A model generated the notes under the pieces. The model worked only from the letters and a program-made list of their open reading frames with translations. It did not search any database and had not been told where the DNA came from. Below are positions 7,557-16,509 of a stretch of DNA of 64,000 bases, one piece after another. The first letter of the stretch is position 1. Every line of letters begins with the position of its first letter. The DNA is from Mannheimia granulomatis (lineage in GTDB: Bacteria > Pseudomonadota > Gammaproteobacteria > Enterobacterales > Pasteurellaceae): NCBI RefSeq assembly GCF_013377255.1, contig NZ_CP016614.1, positions 1,124,501 to 1,188,500 on the forward strand, given 5' to 3'. The position numbers were made by a program, and so were the translations under genes.

Positions 7557-9458
7557 ATGGCAAAACAAATTAATATCCCAGATATCGGTGGCGATGAAGT
7601 TAGCGTAACCGAAGTAATGGTTAAAGTTGGTGATACAGTATCTGTTGACCAAAGTATTATCAATGTAGAAGGCGATAAAGCTTCTATGGAAGTTCCTTCT
7701 CCGGAAGCCGGCGTAGTAAAAGCGATTTTAGTTAAAGTAGGCGATAAAGTAACTACCAGCACGCCAATGTTAGAATTAGAAAGTGCAGATGCTGCACCGG
7801 CTCCACAAGCAGCAGCGCCTGCAGCAGAACCAGCTTCAGCACCTGCGGCTCAATCAGCAATCGTTGAAGTAAATGTACCGGATATCGGTGGCGATGAAGT
7901 AAACGTAACCGAAATTATGGTTAAAGTAGGTGATTCGGTTTCTGCTGAACAATCAATCATCAATGTTGAAGGTGACAAAGCCTCTATGGAAGTACCGGCA
8001 CCATTTGCAGGTGTAGTAACTGAAATTTTAATCAATGTTGGCGATAAAGTATCTACCGGCTCATTGATTATGAAATTCTCAACGGGTGCGGTGGCTCCGG
8101 CAGCAGAAGCAGCGCCGGTTGCTCAAGCAGCAGCTCCTGCAACCGCATCTGTGCAAGATGTAAACGTACCGGATATTGGTGGTGATGAAGTCAATGTAAC
8201 TGAAATTATGGTTAAAGTGGGCGATACTGTTGAAGTTGATCAATCAATCATCAACGTAGAAGGCGATAAAGCTTCTATGGAAGTGCCTGCTCCGGTTGCC
8301 GGTGTAGTAAAAGAGATCTTAATCAATGTTGGCGATAAAGTGAAAACCGGTTCATTGATTATGCGTTTTGAAGTGGCAGGTTCAGCGCCAGCAGCCGCTA
8401 CGGCTCCTGCGCAAGCTGCACCAGTGGCTCCTGCAGTAGCACCAGCTCCAGCTACGAAATCAACTGCTGGCGAATCTGGCTTAAGTCAAGAGCAAGTGGT
8501 TGCAAGTGCAGGTTATGCCCATGCAACGCCGGTCATCCGCCGTTTAGCTCGTGAGTTTGGTGTAAATTTAGATAAAGTAAAAGGGACCGGTCGTAAAGGT
8601 CGTATCGTTAAAGAAGATATTCAAGCTTATGTTAAAACTGCGGTTCAAGTATTTGAAAAAGCGGGTGGTACAGCTTCTGCAGCAGCGGGTAACAGTGTAG
8701 CAAATGGCGCAGGCTTAGGTTTATTACCATGGCCGAAAGTAGATTTCAGCAAATTTGGTGAAATTGAAGAAGTTGAATTAAGCCGTATCAACAAGATTTC
8801 AGGTGCGAACTTACACCGTAACTGGGTAATGATTCCACATGTAACTCATTTTGATCGTACTGACATTACTGAGTTAGAAAACTTCCGTAAAGAGCAAAAT
8901 AAACTGGCTGAAAAACAAAAATTAGATGTGAAGATCACACCGGTGGTATTCATTATGAAAGCAGTGGCGAAAGCATTAGAAGCTTTCCCTCGTTTCAACA
9001 GCTCAATTTCTGAAGACGGTCAAAAATTAACGCTGAAAAAATACATCAATATCGGTGTGGCAGTGGATACGCCAAACGGTTTAGTAGTGCCTGTATTCAA
9101 AAATGTGAACAAAAAAGGCATTATCGAACTTTCACGTGAATTGATGGAAGTATCTAAAAAAGCGCGTGACGGTAAATTAACTGCAGCAGATATGCAAGGT
9201 GGCTGTTTCACTATCTCAAGTTTAGGTGGTATTGGTACAACTCACTTCACACCTATTGTGAATGCTCCGGAAGTCGCGATTTTAGGTGTATCTCGTTCTG
9301 ATATGAGTCCTGTTTGGAATGGTAAAGAATTTGAGCCGCGTTTAATGCTGCCATTATCATTATCATTCGATCACCGAGTGATTGATGGTGCTGATGGTGC
9401 AAGATTCTTATCTTACATTAATGCTGTATTAGCAGACATTCGTCGTTTAGTAATGTAA
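7557..9458 (+). CDS. aceF: Pyruvate dehydrogenase E2, dihydrolipoyl acetyltransferase
   Basis: Core of the pyruvate dehydrogenase complex: it takes the acetyl group from E1 and transfers it to CoA. The 633-residue protein starts at 7557 (MAKQINIPDIGGDE), preceded by AAAGGA; the upstream in-frame ATG at 7503 reads through an uptake signal and is rejected. There are three lipoyl domains, each with the lipoyl-lysine motif EGDKASME (first lysine is residue 41), joined by Ala/Pro-rich linkers. Next come a peripheral-subunit-binding domain (ATPVIRRLAREFGVNL...GRKGRIVKEDI, about residues 322-358) and the catalytic domain ending with SFDHRVIDGADGARF. The three-lipoyl layout matches E. coli AceF. Confidence 0.97.
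   Translation: MAKQINIPDIGGDEVSVTEVMVKVGDTVSVDQSIINVEGDKASMEVPSPEAGVVKAILVKVGDKVTTSTPMLELESADAAPAPQAAAPAAEPASAPAAQSAIVEVNVPDIGGDEVNVTEIMVKVGDSVSAEQSIINVEGDKASMEVPAPFAGVVTEILINVGDKVSTGSLIMKFSTGAVAPAAEAAPVAQAAAPATASVQDVNVPDIGGDEVNVTEIMVKVGDTVEVDQSIINVEGDKASMEVPAPVAGVVKEILINVGDKVKTGSLIMRFEVAGSAPAAATAPAQAAPVAPAVAPAPATKSTAGESGLSQEQVVASAGYAHATPVIRRLAREFGVNLDKVKGTGRKGRIVKEDIQAYVKTAVQVFEKAGGTASAAAGNSVANGAGLGLLPWPKVDFSKFGEIEEVELSRINKISGANLHRNWVMIPHVTHFDRTDITELENFRKEQNKLAEKQKLDVKITPVVFIMKAVAKALEAFPRFNSSISEDGQKLTLKKYINIGVAVDTPNGLVVPVFKNVNKKGIIELSRELMEVSKKARDGKLTAADMQGGCFTISSLGGIGTTHFTPIVNAPEVAILGVSRSDMSPVWNGKEFEPRLMLPLSLSFDHRVIDGADGARFLSYINAVLADIRRLVM
7569..8370 (+). repeat. Three tandem lipoyl-domain repeats in aceF
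   Basis: Three copies of about 80 codons (roughly 7569-7784, 7872-8084 and 8160-8370) are very similar at the DNA level, for example around GAAGGTGACAAAGC. They are separated by Ala/Pro-rich linker codons. Such repeats can gain or lose a unit by recombination. Confidence 0.85.
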
Positions 9459-9463
9459 TTTTA

Positions 9464-9510
9464 ACAAGCGGTTGTTTTTGCAAATTTTTTTGTAAATATG
9501 ACCGCTTGTA
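9464..9510. terminator. Inverted uptake-signal pair between aceF and lpdA
   Basis: ACAAGCGGT (9464-9472) and ACCGCTTGT (9501-9509) form a perfect 9-bp stem around an AT-rich loop that contains TTTGCAAATTTTTTTG. It may attenuate read-through into lpdA; this is inferred. Confidence 0.6.
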
Positions 9511-9528
9511 GAGCAAATTGAGGCAAAT

Positions 9529-10953
9529 ATGAGCAAAGAAATTAAAACGCAAGTAGTTGTGTTAGGTGCAGGTCCTGCAGGTTATTCTGCAGCATTCCGC
9601 TGTGCAGACTTAGGTTTAGAAACGGTGATCGTTGAGCGTTATTCAACATTAGGTGGTGTTTGTTTAAACGTTGGTTGTATTCCATCTAAAGCTTTATTAC
9701 ATGTTGCTAAAGTATTAGAAGAAGCAAAACATGCCGTTCACAATGGTATTACATTTGGTGAGCCGACAATCGATTTAGATAAAGTACGTGCGGGTAAAGA
9801 AGCTGTTGTTTCTAAATTAACCGGCGGTTTAGCGGGTATGGCTAAAGCACGTAAAGTAGCTGTGGTAGAAGGTTTAGCAGCATTTACTGATCCGAATACT
9901 TTAGTCGCTCGTGATCGTGATGGTAACCCAACCACAATCAAATTTGATAACGCAATCATCGCTGCGGGTTCTCGTCCGATTCAGCTTCCGTTCATCCCAC
10001 ACGAAGACCCTCGTATTTGGGATTCAACTGATGCCCTTAAGTTAAAAGAAATTCCGAAAAAATTACTTGTAATGGGTGGTGGTATCATCGGTTTAGAAAT
10101 GGGTACCGTTTACAACGCATTAGGTTCAGAAGTGGAAGTGGTTGAAATGTTCGACCAAGTAATTCCTGCGGCTGATAAAGATGTTGTTGCGATTTACACC
10201 AAACAAATCGAGAAAAAATTCAAGTTAATGCTTGAAACTAAAGTGACTGCAGTTGAAGCGAAAGATGACGGTATCTATGTTTCAATGGAAGGCAAAGCGT
10301 GTAACGATACTAAACGTTACGATGCAGTATTAGTTGCAATCGGTCGTGTGCCAAACGGTAAATTGATTGATGCAGGTAAAGCGGGCGTTGAAGTAGATGA
10401 GCGTGGTTTCATCCGTGTAGATAAACAAATGCGTACTAATGTTCCGCATATTTTCGCGATTGGTGATATTGTCGGTCAGCCAATGTTAGCACACAAAGGC
10501 GTACATGAAGGCCATGTTGCTGCAGAAGTGATTGCAGGACAAAAACACTACTTTGATCCAAAAGTGATCCCATCAATTGCTTATACTGAGCCTGAAGTTG
10601 CTTGGGTAGGTAAAACTGAGAAAGAGTGTAAGCAAGAAGGTTTAAATTATGAAGTGGCTAAATTCCCTTGGGCTGCTTCAGGTCGTGCGATCGCGTCTGA
10701 ATGTTCAGAAGGTATGACTAAATTAATCTTCGATAAAGACACTCACCGTCTATTAGGTGGTGCGATTGTGGGGACCAACGGTGGCGAATTGTTAGGTGAA
10801 ATTGGCTTAGCGATTGAAATGGGTTGTGATGCGGAAGATATCGCATTAACTATCCATGCTCACCCAACATTACATGAATCTGTTGGATTAGCGGCAGAAG
10901 TGTTTGAAGGCTCTATTACAGACTTACCAAACGCAAAAGCGAAAAAACGCTAA
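9529..10953 (+). CDS. lpdA: Dihydrolipoyl dehydrogenase (E3)
   Basis: FAD enzyme that reoxidises the lipoyl arms of AceF with NAD+; it also serves 2-oxoglutarate dehydrogenase. The 474-residue protein shows the FAD Rossmann motif VVVLGAGPAGYSAAFRCADLG, the redox-active disulfide GGVCLNVGCIPSKALLH, the NAD-binding motif VMGGGIIGLEMGTVYNALGSE, the second FAD motif MRTNVPHIFAIGDIVGQPMLAHK, and the C-terminal His-Glu pair in IHAHPTLHESVGLAAE. Length equals the E. coli protein. It is third in aceE-aceF-lpdA, with an uptake-signal hairpin before it and a longer one after it. Confidence 0.97.
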   Translation: MSKEIKTQVVVLGAGPAGYSAAFRCADLGLETVIVERYSTLGGVCLNVGCIPSKALLHVAKVLEEAKHAVHNGITFGEPTIDLDKVRAGKEAVVSKLTGGLAGMAKARKVAVVEGLAAFTDPNTLVARDRDGNPTTIKFDNAIIAAGSRPIQLPFIPHEDPRIWDSTDALKLKEIPKKLLVMGGGIIGLEMGTVYNALGSEVEVVEMFDQVIPAADKDVVAIYTKQIEKKFKLMLETKVTAVEAKDDGIYVSMEGKACNDTKRYDAVLVAIGRVPNGKLIDAGKAGVEVDERGFIRVDKQMRTNVPHIFAIGDIVGQPMLAHKGVHEGHVAAEVIAGQKHYFDPKVIPSIAYTEPEVAWVGKTEKECKQEGLNYEVAKFPWAASGRAIASECSEGMTKLIFDKDTHRLLGGAIVGTNGGELLGEIGLAIEMGCDAEDIALTIHAHPTLHESVGLAAEVFEGSITDLPNAKAKKR

Positions 10954-10974
10954 TTTACGAAAGGTAAAATAAAG

Positions 10975-11020
10975 ACAAGCGGTTGATTTTTGTGAAAATT
11001 TTGCAAAATCAATCGCTTGT
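10975..11020. terminator. Long uptake-signal hairpin after lpdA
   Basis: A 16-bp stem with one G-U pair: ACAAGCGGTTGATTTT (10975-10990) against AAAATCAATCGCTTGT (11005-11020), then TTATTTTT. The left arm is an exact uptake-signal core; the right arm differs by one base. This is the strongest hairpin of this kind in the window and probably ends the aceEF-lpdA transcript. Confidence 0.75.
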
Positions 11021-11138
11021 TTATTTTTAGCAAAGTAATTTTGCTTTTTCAGTCAATATTTTTTTTCAGAAAGCCCCCTAGTATTCCCCTGTTTTTCGGA
11101 TAGAATACCATCAATATAGTTAATACAAGAGGTGAACA

Positions 11139-12221
11139 ATGACAGAAGTTTATAACTTTAGTGCAGGCCCAGCAATGATGCCGAAAAAGGTGTTGGAACA
11201 CGCACAAAACGAATTATTAAATTGGCTTAATCAAGGCACATCGGTAATGGAAGTAAGCCATCGTGGTAAATTATTTATCGAGTTAGCAGCACAATCAGAA
11301 GTTGATTTACGCCGACTTTATAATGTGCCGGATAATTATCGCATTCTGTTTTTACAAGGTGGGGCAAGGGGGCAGTTTGCAGCGATTCCGATGAATTTAA
11401 TCGGTAAAAAAGGCAAGGCACTTTATTTAAATTCAGGGCATTGGTCTGCAAGTGCAGCGAAAGAAGCCCGAAATTTCACAGAAATTGATGAAATTAATAT
11501 TTTGGATACTGAACCTGAATTGAAAGTGAATCGCTTAGATTTTAGTGATATTGCCCAGCAGTATGATTATGTTCACTATTGCACCAATGAAACCATCAGT
11601 GGTGTAGAAATTTTTGATATTCCGAATGTTGGAAGCATTCCATTAGTAGCAGATATGTCGTCCGATATTTTATCTCGTGGCATTGATATCAGTAAATTTG
11701 GTATGATTTATGCGGGAGCTCAGAAAAATCTAGGTCCGGCGGGGATCACTATTGTCATTATTCGTGATGATTTAATCGGCAATGCCCATAAGGATACGCC
11801 GTCAATTTGGAACTATGCCGTTCAGCGTGATGCAGATTCTATGATTAATACACCTCCGACATTTGCATGGTATCTTTGCTCTTTAGTGTTCAAGCATTTA
11901 TTAGCAGAAGGTGGATTAACGGCAGTAGAAAAACGTAATCTAGCTAAAGCCGGCTTATTGTATGATTATTTGGATAATTCTAAATTTTATTACAATGTTG
12001 TGGCGAAAGAGAACCGTTCATTAATGAACGTGACTTTTACCACAGGAAATGATGAGTTAAATGCAAAATTTGTGGCAGAAGCGACCGCTTGTGGTTTACA
12101 CGCTCTTAAAGGGCATAAAGTTTTGGGTGGTATGCGGGCCTCCATTTATAACGCAATGCCGATTGAGGGTATTGAAGCCTTAATTAAATTTATGCAAGAA
12201 TTTGAAAGCCGACATGCTTAA
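11139..12221 (+). CDS. serC: Phosphoserine aminotransferase
   Basis: PLP enzyme converting 3-phosphohydroxypyruvate to phosphoserine; it also acts in pyridoxal phosphate synthesis. The 360-residue protein begins YNFSAGPAMMPKKVLE, then LFLQGGARGQFAAIPMNL and VADMSSDILSRGIDISKFGMIYAGAQKNLGPAG, where the lysine of AGAQKN holds PLP. Family length is about 360. The start follows AGAGGTG. In E. coli serC lies before aroA; here aroA is 25 kb away next to hisC, so that pair has been separated. A possible -10 TAGAAT is at 11101-11106, but no good -35 was seen. The uptake signal at 12083-12092 encodes TACG near the C-terminus. Confidence 0.96.
   Translation: MTEVYNFSAGPAMMPKKVLEHAQNELLNWLNQGTSVMEVSHRGKLFIELAAQSEVDLRRLYNVPDNYRILFLQGGARGQFAAIPMNLIGKKGKALYLNSGHWSASAAKEARNFTEIDEINILDTEPELKVNRLDFSDIAQQYDYVHYCTNETISGVEIFDIPNVGSIPLVADMSSDILSRGIDISKFGMIYAGAQKNLGPAGITIVIIRDDLIGNAHKDTPSIWNYAVQRDADSMINTPPTFAWYLCSLVFKHLLAEGGLTAVEKRNLAKAGLLYDYLDNSKFYYNVVAKENRSLMNVTFTTGNDELNAKFVAEATACGLHALKGHKVLGGMRASIYNAMPIEGIEALIKFMQEFESRHA
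12083..12092 (-). repeat. DNA uptake signal inside serC
   Basis: Exact 10-base form GACCGCTTGT, within codons for EATACGLH. Confidence 0.85.
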
Positions 12222-12238
12222 TGTTCATCAGATAATCA

Positions 12239-12264
12239 AAGAGCCACGAATTAGTGGCTCTTAT
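12239..12264. terminator. Terminator between convergent serC and yrbG
   Basis: AAGAGCCAC (12239-12247), loop GAATTA, GTGGCTCTT (12254-12262). The 9-bp stem is symmetrical, with A on the left and T on the right, so it can serve both strands. Confidence 0.8.
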
Positions 12265-12276
12265 CATTTAAGGGGG

Positions 12277-13254
12277 TTAAATTGCAGTTTTAAATAGATA
12301 GAAATTATAGCCGATATAAGCAATGAAGAGTAAAAGTCCTTCTAAGCGGTTAATTCTTCCACCCTCCGGTCTGCGGTATAGATTAATACACATTAATAAT
12401 AACAATAGCGTTAAAGCAGACATGATTAGAATATCACGTGAGAATACTTCAGGAGCCGCTTGCATTGGCTGAATAGCTCCGGCAATACCTACTACAGCTA
12501 GCGTGTTAAATAAGTTAGAGCCAATGATATTACCTAAGGCTAAATCAACCTCTCCTTTACGTGCTGCTGCAATAGATGAAGCTAATTCGGGTAATGAAGT
12601 CCCGACCGCCACAATAGTTAATCCAATGACTAAGTCACTTACGCCAAAGAACTTAGCAACCTCAACGGCTCCCCATACCAAAAATTGGGAACTCACGATT
12701 AAAAGCACTAGCCCGACCACCAACCACATAACGGATTTGCCTAGTGTCATTTGTGGAATCGCATTTAACTCAGCATTAACATCACTGATGAGAGGATCAT
12801 TTTTATTCCGCATTGCACTAAATACAGTCCAAGCCATATAGGCAGTGAACACAACAAGTAAAATAATTGCATCGACTCGAGTGATATTTGTATCGTAAAC
12901 AAGATAAGCTGAAAGTGCGGTTACTACGATTAAAATAGGTAATTCTTTTTTAATTACATCAGAATGCACCAATAATGGTTTAATTATTGCAGTAAAGCCT
13001 AAAATCAGTGCGATATTAGTGATATTAGACCCATAGGCATTCCCAAGTGCGATACCCGGTGAGCCACTTAATGCAGAAGAGGCTGATACAATCATTTCAG
13101 GTGCAGATGTACCGAAACCAATTACCACAATACCAATTAACAGGGGAGCCATGCCAAAATGGTGTGCCGCACAAGCTGCTCCTTCAACAAAGCGATCTGC
13201 ACTCCAAACTAAAAGAATTAAGCCTCCAATAATTGCGGCTAATGCAAGTGTCAT
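12277..13254 (-). CDS. yrbG: Calcium/sodium antiporter, YrbG type
   Basis: Inner-membrane cation exchanger of the CaCA superfamily. The 325-residue protein carries the two inverted alpha-repeats typical of the family: IVVIGFGTSAPEMIVSASSAL with GNAYGSNITNIALILG in the first half, and IVAVGTSLPELASSIAAA with LGNIIGSNLFNTLAVVG in the second. About ten hydrophobic segments are visible. The acidic residues of the GTSxPE motifs are the expected ion ligands. Length matches E. coli YrbG (325). The gene is transcribed alone and converges on serC. The true substrate (Ca2+ or another cation) is not shown by the sequence. Confidence 0.88.
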   Translation of the reverse strand: MTLALAAIIGGLILLVWSADRFVEGAACAAHHFGMAPLLIGIVVIGFGTSAPEMIVSASSALSGSPGIALGNAYGSNITNIALILGFTAIIKPLLVHSDVIKKELPILIVVTALSAYLVYDTNITRVDAIILLVVFTAYMAWTVFSAMRNKNDPLISDVNAELNAIPQMTLGKSVMWLVVGLVLLIVSSQFLVWGAVEVAKFFGVSDLVIGLTIVAVGTSLPELASSIAAARKGEVDLALGNIIGSNLFNTLAVVGIAGAIQPMQAAPEVFSRDILIMSALTLLLLLMCINLYRRPEGGRINRLEGLLLFIAYIGYNFYLFKTAI

Positions 13255-13377
13255 AAATTATCCTCTTGGCTAGAAAATGGGCTTTTATTATATCTTCGGA
13301 AAAAAAATAAATATAGGCAAAGGAGACTAAATCCCCTATTATTTTGTAAATTTGGGAAGTGCAAAGATGATGGCAAG

Positions 13378-15942
13378 ATGAAAAACAATAATGACTTAAA
13401 ACAGCTGCTTGCTGAGTTTATGGAAAAGCAGCGAGTGGAATTTCAAACTACAGATGTGCTCCAATTAATTGCTGAGCGTAGTCGCTTTTATGATGGGCTA
13501 TTGGTTGAATTATGGCACACCTATGGTCTGGTAAAACGTAGTGATTTAGCTTTAATTGCAGTTGGAGGCTATGGGCGAGAGGAAATGTTCCCATTGTCGG
13601 ATTTAGATATTTTAGTGTTAACTGAAAAGCCGCTTGATGAAGCTACACAGCAAATCCTAAATAAGCTCTTTAATTTGCTTTGGGACAGTAAGCTACAATT
13701 AGGCACAAGCATCCGTACAGTGGAGGAGTGTATTGAAATCGGTAAAAACGAAATTTCAGTTGCAACTAATATGCTTGAGGGGCGATTTTTATTTGGTAAC
13801 CAGCCACTGTGGCTTAGTTTGAAATCAGCTTTATATCAATCTGATTTTTGGGAAATTAACGCTTTTTTTAAGGCAAAAATTGATGAAAAAAATGAACGTT
13901 ATGAGCGTTATCACAACACTAGCTACAACCTTGAACCGGATTTAAAATACAGCCCCGGCGGCTTGCGTGATTTGAATTTGCTCTCTTGGATTATGCTTCG
14001 CCATTATGGGGTTTATTCCTTTTTAGATTTACTGAATAAAGGGTTGCTTTATTCAGAAGAATATACTGAATTAGTGGCAGCACAAGCGGTGCTTTTTCGT
14101 ATGCGTTTTGCACTTCACTTGCAGCTTAAACGTTACGATAACCGGTTAAGATTCGATAGACAATTACAGCTAAGCGAATTTCTGGGTTACCAAGGTGAGA
14201 ATAATTCTGCGGTAGAAATGATGATGAGAGATTACTTCCAAGCGACAAAATCTATTTCTCAGCTTAGCCAATTATTGCTAAACAGCTTTGAGCAGACCTA
14301 TTTGAAAAAATTGCAAAAAATTGAAGAAAAACAACCGCTTGATCAGCATTTTTATCAACAAAATCAGATGATTTTTATCGAAGATCGTAAAGTATTCAAG
14401 CGAGCGCCCATGGCGATGCTGGAACTGTTTTTTCATTTAACAAACTTTCCGCATTTAACCGCCTCAGCAGATACCTTGCGCCAGTTGCGTTTATGTTTAC
14501 AACAGCAAGAAACATCACTCTGCTTAAAACCTGAAATGCGAGAGCGATTTGTGCAGCTATTTGCTCAGCCTCAAGTGGTGAGCCGTGCGATTGTGCCGAT
14601 GCACCAATTGGGATTTTTAAATGCGTATTTGCCGCAATGGAAAGGCATTGAGGGGCTAATGCAATTTGACTTGTTCCATATTTACACGGTTGATGAACAC
14701 ACTGTTCGGGTAATGCTGAATTTGGAACGTTTCGGTGAATTACCAAAAGGCTCGGTTTTTCCTCTTTGTAATACTTTATTTTCTCAGCTTATGGATAATA
14801 GACCGTTAATCTATATTGCTGCACTCTTTCACGATATCGCAAAAGGCAGGGAAGGGGATCATGCAAAATTAGGGGCGGAAGATATGCGTCAATTTGCCGA
14901 ATTGCATCGTTTTAACCAAGCTGAAACCGATTATATGGTATGGCTGGTGGAAGAACATTTAACAATGTCGATTACTGCACAACGGCGTGATATTCACGAT
15001 TCCATAGTAGTAAAAGCATTTGCAAAAAAAGTGCAAAATCAGACCGCTTTATCTTCTCTACTTTGTTTAACAGTTGCTGATATTTGTGCAACCAGCGAAA
15101 GCTTGTGGAATGATTGGAAGCTTTCACTTTTTACCCAGTTATATCAATTTACTTTACAGCAGTTGGCTGAGAATTTGGATTATAAAGCAGTGGCAAGAGA
15201 GCATCGTTTCCAAGCATTAGAGTTAATGAAATTTATGCTTTCAGCCAGCGAGAGGAAAATATTAACCGAATTTTGGCAGCCCTGCCCGGAAAGCTATTTT
15301 TTACGTAATAAATCGACGCAGCTTGTTTGGCATGCATTAAATTATGTGAAAAAAGCCCATATCCCTATGGTATTGGTCAGTAATGAGCATGCACGAGGGG
15401 GGACAGAAATTTTTGTCTGCTGTCAAGATCAATCACAATTATTTGCTCGTATAGCTCAATTACTTAGCCAAAAGAAAATCAGTATTCATGATGCACAGAT
15501 CATTACTGCCGAAAATGGTTTAGTGCTAGATAGTTTTATTGTTACAGACAGCAATGGAATGGTTCTAACTGAAGAAAGGTGTGTTCAAATTCAACAAGCA
15601 TTGCTTAAAATGTTAGAAACACCACAAAAGACAGCTAAATTTGTGAAAAAGCCGGTTAAACATTTGCCTTTTAAACGGAAAACCAGAGTACGCTTTTTAG
15701 AGCAATCTTCGCAGACACAGACTGCGTTTGAGCTGTTTACCTTAGATAGAGACGGCTTATTAGCTCATGTTGGCTATATTTTTAATCAGCTTAATTTAAA
15801 TTTGATTAATGCTAAAATTACGACTATTGGTGAAAGAGTAGAGGATTTCTTTGTTGTTAGTACCTCTGATGGAAAAGCTTTATCAGAACAGCAGAATCTT
15901 GCTCTTAAAGAGGCGATCATAAGAGAATTAGATAGTGAATAA
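13378..15942 (+). CDS. glnD: Bifunctional uridylyltransferase / uridylyl-removing enzyme GlnD
   Basis: Senses glutamine and adds or removes UMP on the PII proteins, thereby controlling nitrogen assimilation. Domains in order in the 854-residue protein: nucleotidyltransferase with GGYGREEMFPLSDLDILVL (near residues 62-80), the UTase-linker region containing SPGGLRDLN, an HD phosphohydrolase domain with YIAALFHDIAKG (near residue 485), and two C-terminal ACT domains (beginning near GGTEIFVCCQDQSQLFARIA and FELFTLDRDGLLAHVGYIFN). It is slightly shorter than E. coli GlnD (890) but complete. The ATG at 13378 has no strong ribosome-binding site. The PII gene is not in the window. Confidence 0.95.
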   Translation: MKNNNDLKQLLAEFMEKQRVEFQTTDVLQLIAERSRFYDGLLVELWHTYGLVKRSDLALIAVGGYGREEMFPLSDLDILVLTEKPLDEATQQILNKLFNLLWDSKLQLGTSIRTVEECIEIGKNEISVATNMLEGRFLFGNQPLWLSLKSALYQSDFWEINAFFKAKIDEKNERYERYHNTSYNLEPDLKYSPGGLRDLNLLSWIMLRHYGVYSFLDLLNKGLLYSEEYTELVAAQAVLFRMRFALHLQLKRYDNRLRFDRQLQLSEFLGYQGENNSAVEMMMRDYFQATKSISQLSQLLLNSFEQTYLKKLQKIEEKQPLDQHFYQQNQMIFIEDRKVFKRAPMAMLELFFHLTNFPHLTASADTLRQLRLCLQQQETSLCLKPEMRERFVQLFAQPQVVSRAIVPMHQLGFLNAYLPQWKGIEGLMQFDLFHIYTVDEHTVRVMLNLERFGELPKGSVFPLCNTLFSQLMDNRPLIYIAALFHDIAKGREGDHAKLGAEDMRQFAELHRFNQAETDYMVWLVEEHLTMSITAQRRDIHDSIVVKAFAKKVQNQTALSSLLCLTVADICATSESLWNDWKLSLFTQLYQFTLQQLAENLDYKAVAREHRFQALELMKFMLSASERKILTEFWQPCPESYFLRNKSTQLVWHALNYVKKAHIPMVLVSNEHARGGTEIFVCCQDQSQLFARIAQLLSQKKISIHDAQIITAENGLVLDSFIVTDSNGMVLTEERCVQIQQALLKMLETPQKTAKFVKKPVKHLPFKRKTRVRFLEQSSQTQTAFELFTLDRDGLLAHVGYIFNQLNLNLINAKITTIGERVEDFFVVSTSDGKALSEQQNLALKEAIIRELDSE

Positions 15943-15947
15943 AAAAA

Positions 15948-15973
15948 CGCTTGTTATCTTGAGATAACAAGCG
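15948..15973. terminator. Bidirectional terminator made from an uptake signal (glnD / zapG)
   Basis: A perfect 12-bp stem, CGCTTGTTATCT (15948-15959), TG, AGATAACAAGCG (15962-15973), with A7 on the left and a T-rich run on the right. The right arm contains the uptake core ACAAGCGGT (15967-15975). It sits between the convergent genes glnD and zapG. Confidence 0.85.
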
Positions 15974-15992
15974 GTGATTTTTTCAATAAAAT

Positions 15993-16385
15993 TTACGATT
16001 TCAGTAAGCCTGAGGAACCTTCAGAATAATCTCTAGGTTGATCTTCTTCTGTTTTTTCTGTTTTGACAGAGAGCTGAGCTTGTTGGAAAAACTCGATTTT
16101 AGCTGTTTCCGGTAATAATTGTTCTGAACTTTGCGCTAAATGAGCATAAAGTTTTTTATAGTCTGTTGCTAAGGTTGAAAGCAGTTGAGCAGATTGTTCA
16201 AAATGTTGCTCCAATTTCTGTTTTTGCTCTTCTACAACGGTTTTGGTTTGTTTGAGTTGCTGTTCTAAATCATGCTGTTTTTTTACACCACTATGGAATA
16301 CTCGAACCATAGTGCAACCGATTACAGCTCCCACAATAAATGCTGCACCGATAGCAGCCCAAACATCAAGCGTCCATTGTTCCAT
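15993..16385 (-). CDS. zapG: ZapG (YhcB, DUF1043) cell-division and envelope protein
   Basis: Small inner-membrane protein linked in E. coli to cell shape, division and envelope synthesis; in older annotations it is miscalled a cytochrome d oxidase subunit. The 130-residue product has one N-terminal membrane segment (DVWAAIGAAFIVGAVIGCTMV), then a coiled coil rich in Q, K, E and L (about residues 35-75), then the conserved KLYAHLAQSSEQLLPE region and a charged disordered tail. Length and layout fit E. coli YhcB (132). It stands next to rplM-rpsI, as its homologue lies near those genes in E. coli. Confidence 0.9.
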   Translation of the reverse strand: MEQWTLDVWAAIGAAFIVGAVIGCTMVRVFHSGVKKQHDLEQQLKQTKTVVEEQKQKLEQHFEQSAQLLSTLATDYKKLYAHLAQSSEQLLPETAKIEFFQQAQLSVKTEKTEEDQPRDYSEGSSGLLKS

Positions 16386-16509
16386 TATAAACTCCTTATG
16401 TGAAGTGAATTAATTTACGCTATTTTTAACATTTCATTTTTTGTTTGGAAAGCTCCAAATGATTAAAATGTGATATAGATTCAATTTTTCGGAAGAAGTA
16501 TAAAAAATA

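Noticed and set aside
11081..11108. GTATTC...GAATAC dyad before serC as an operator
   Set aside because: The arms are only 6 bp, 16 bases apart, and the -10 itself supplies much of the right arm; too weak to call.
14396..14746. Longer antisense ORFs such as those inside glnD, pit (38405-38893) and ftsH (33317-33736)
   Set aside because: They lie opposite clearly real genes, show low-complexity compositions typical of antisense frames, and lack ribosome-binding sites.
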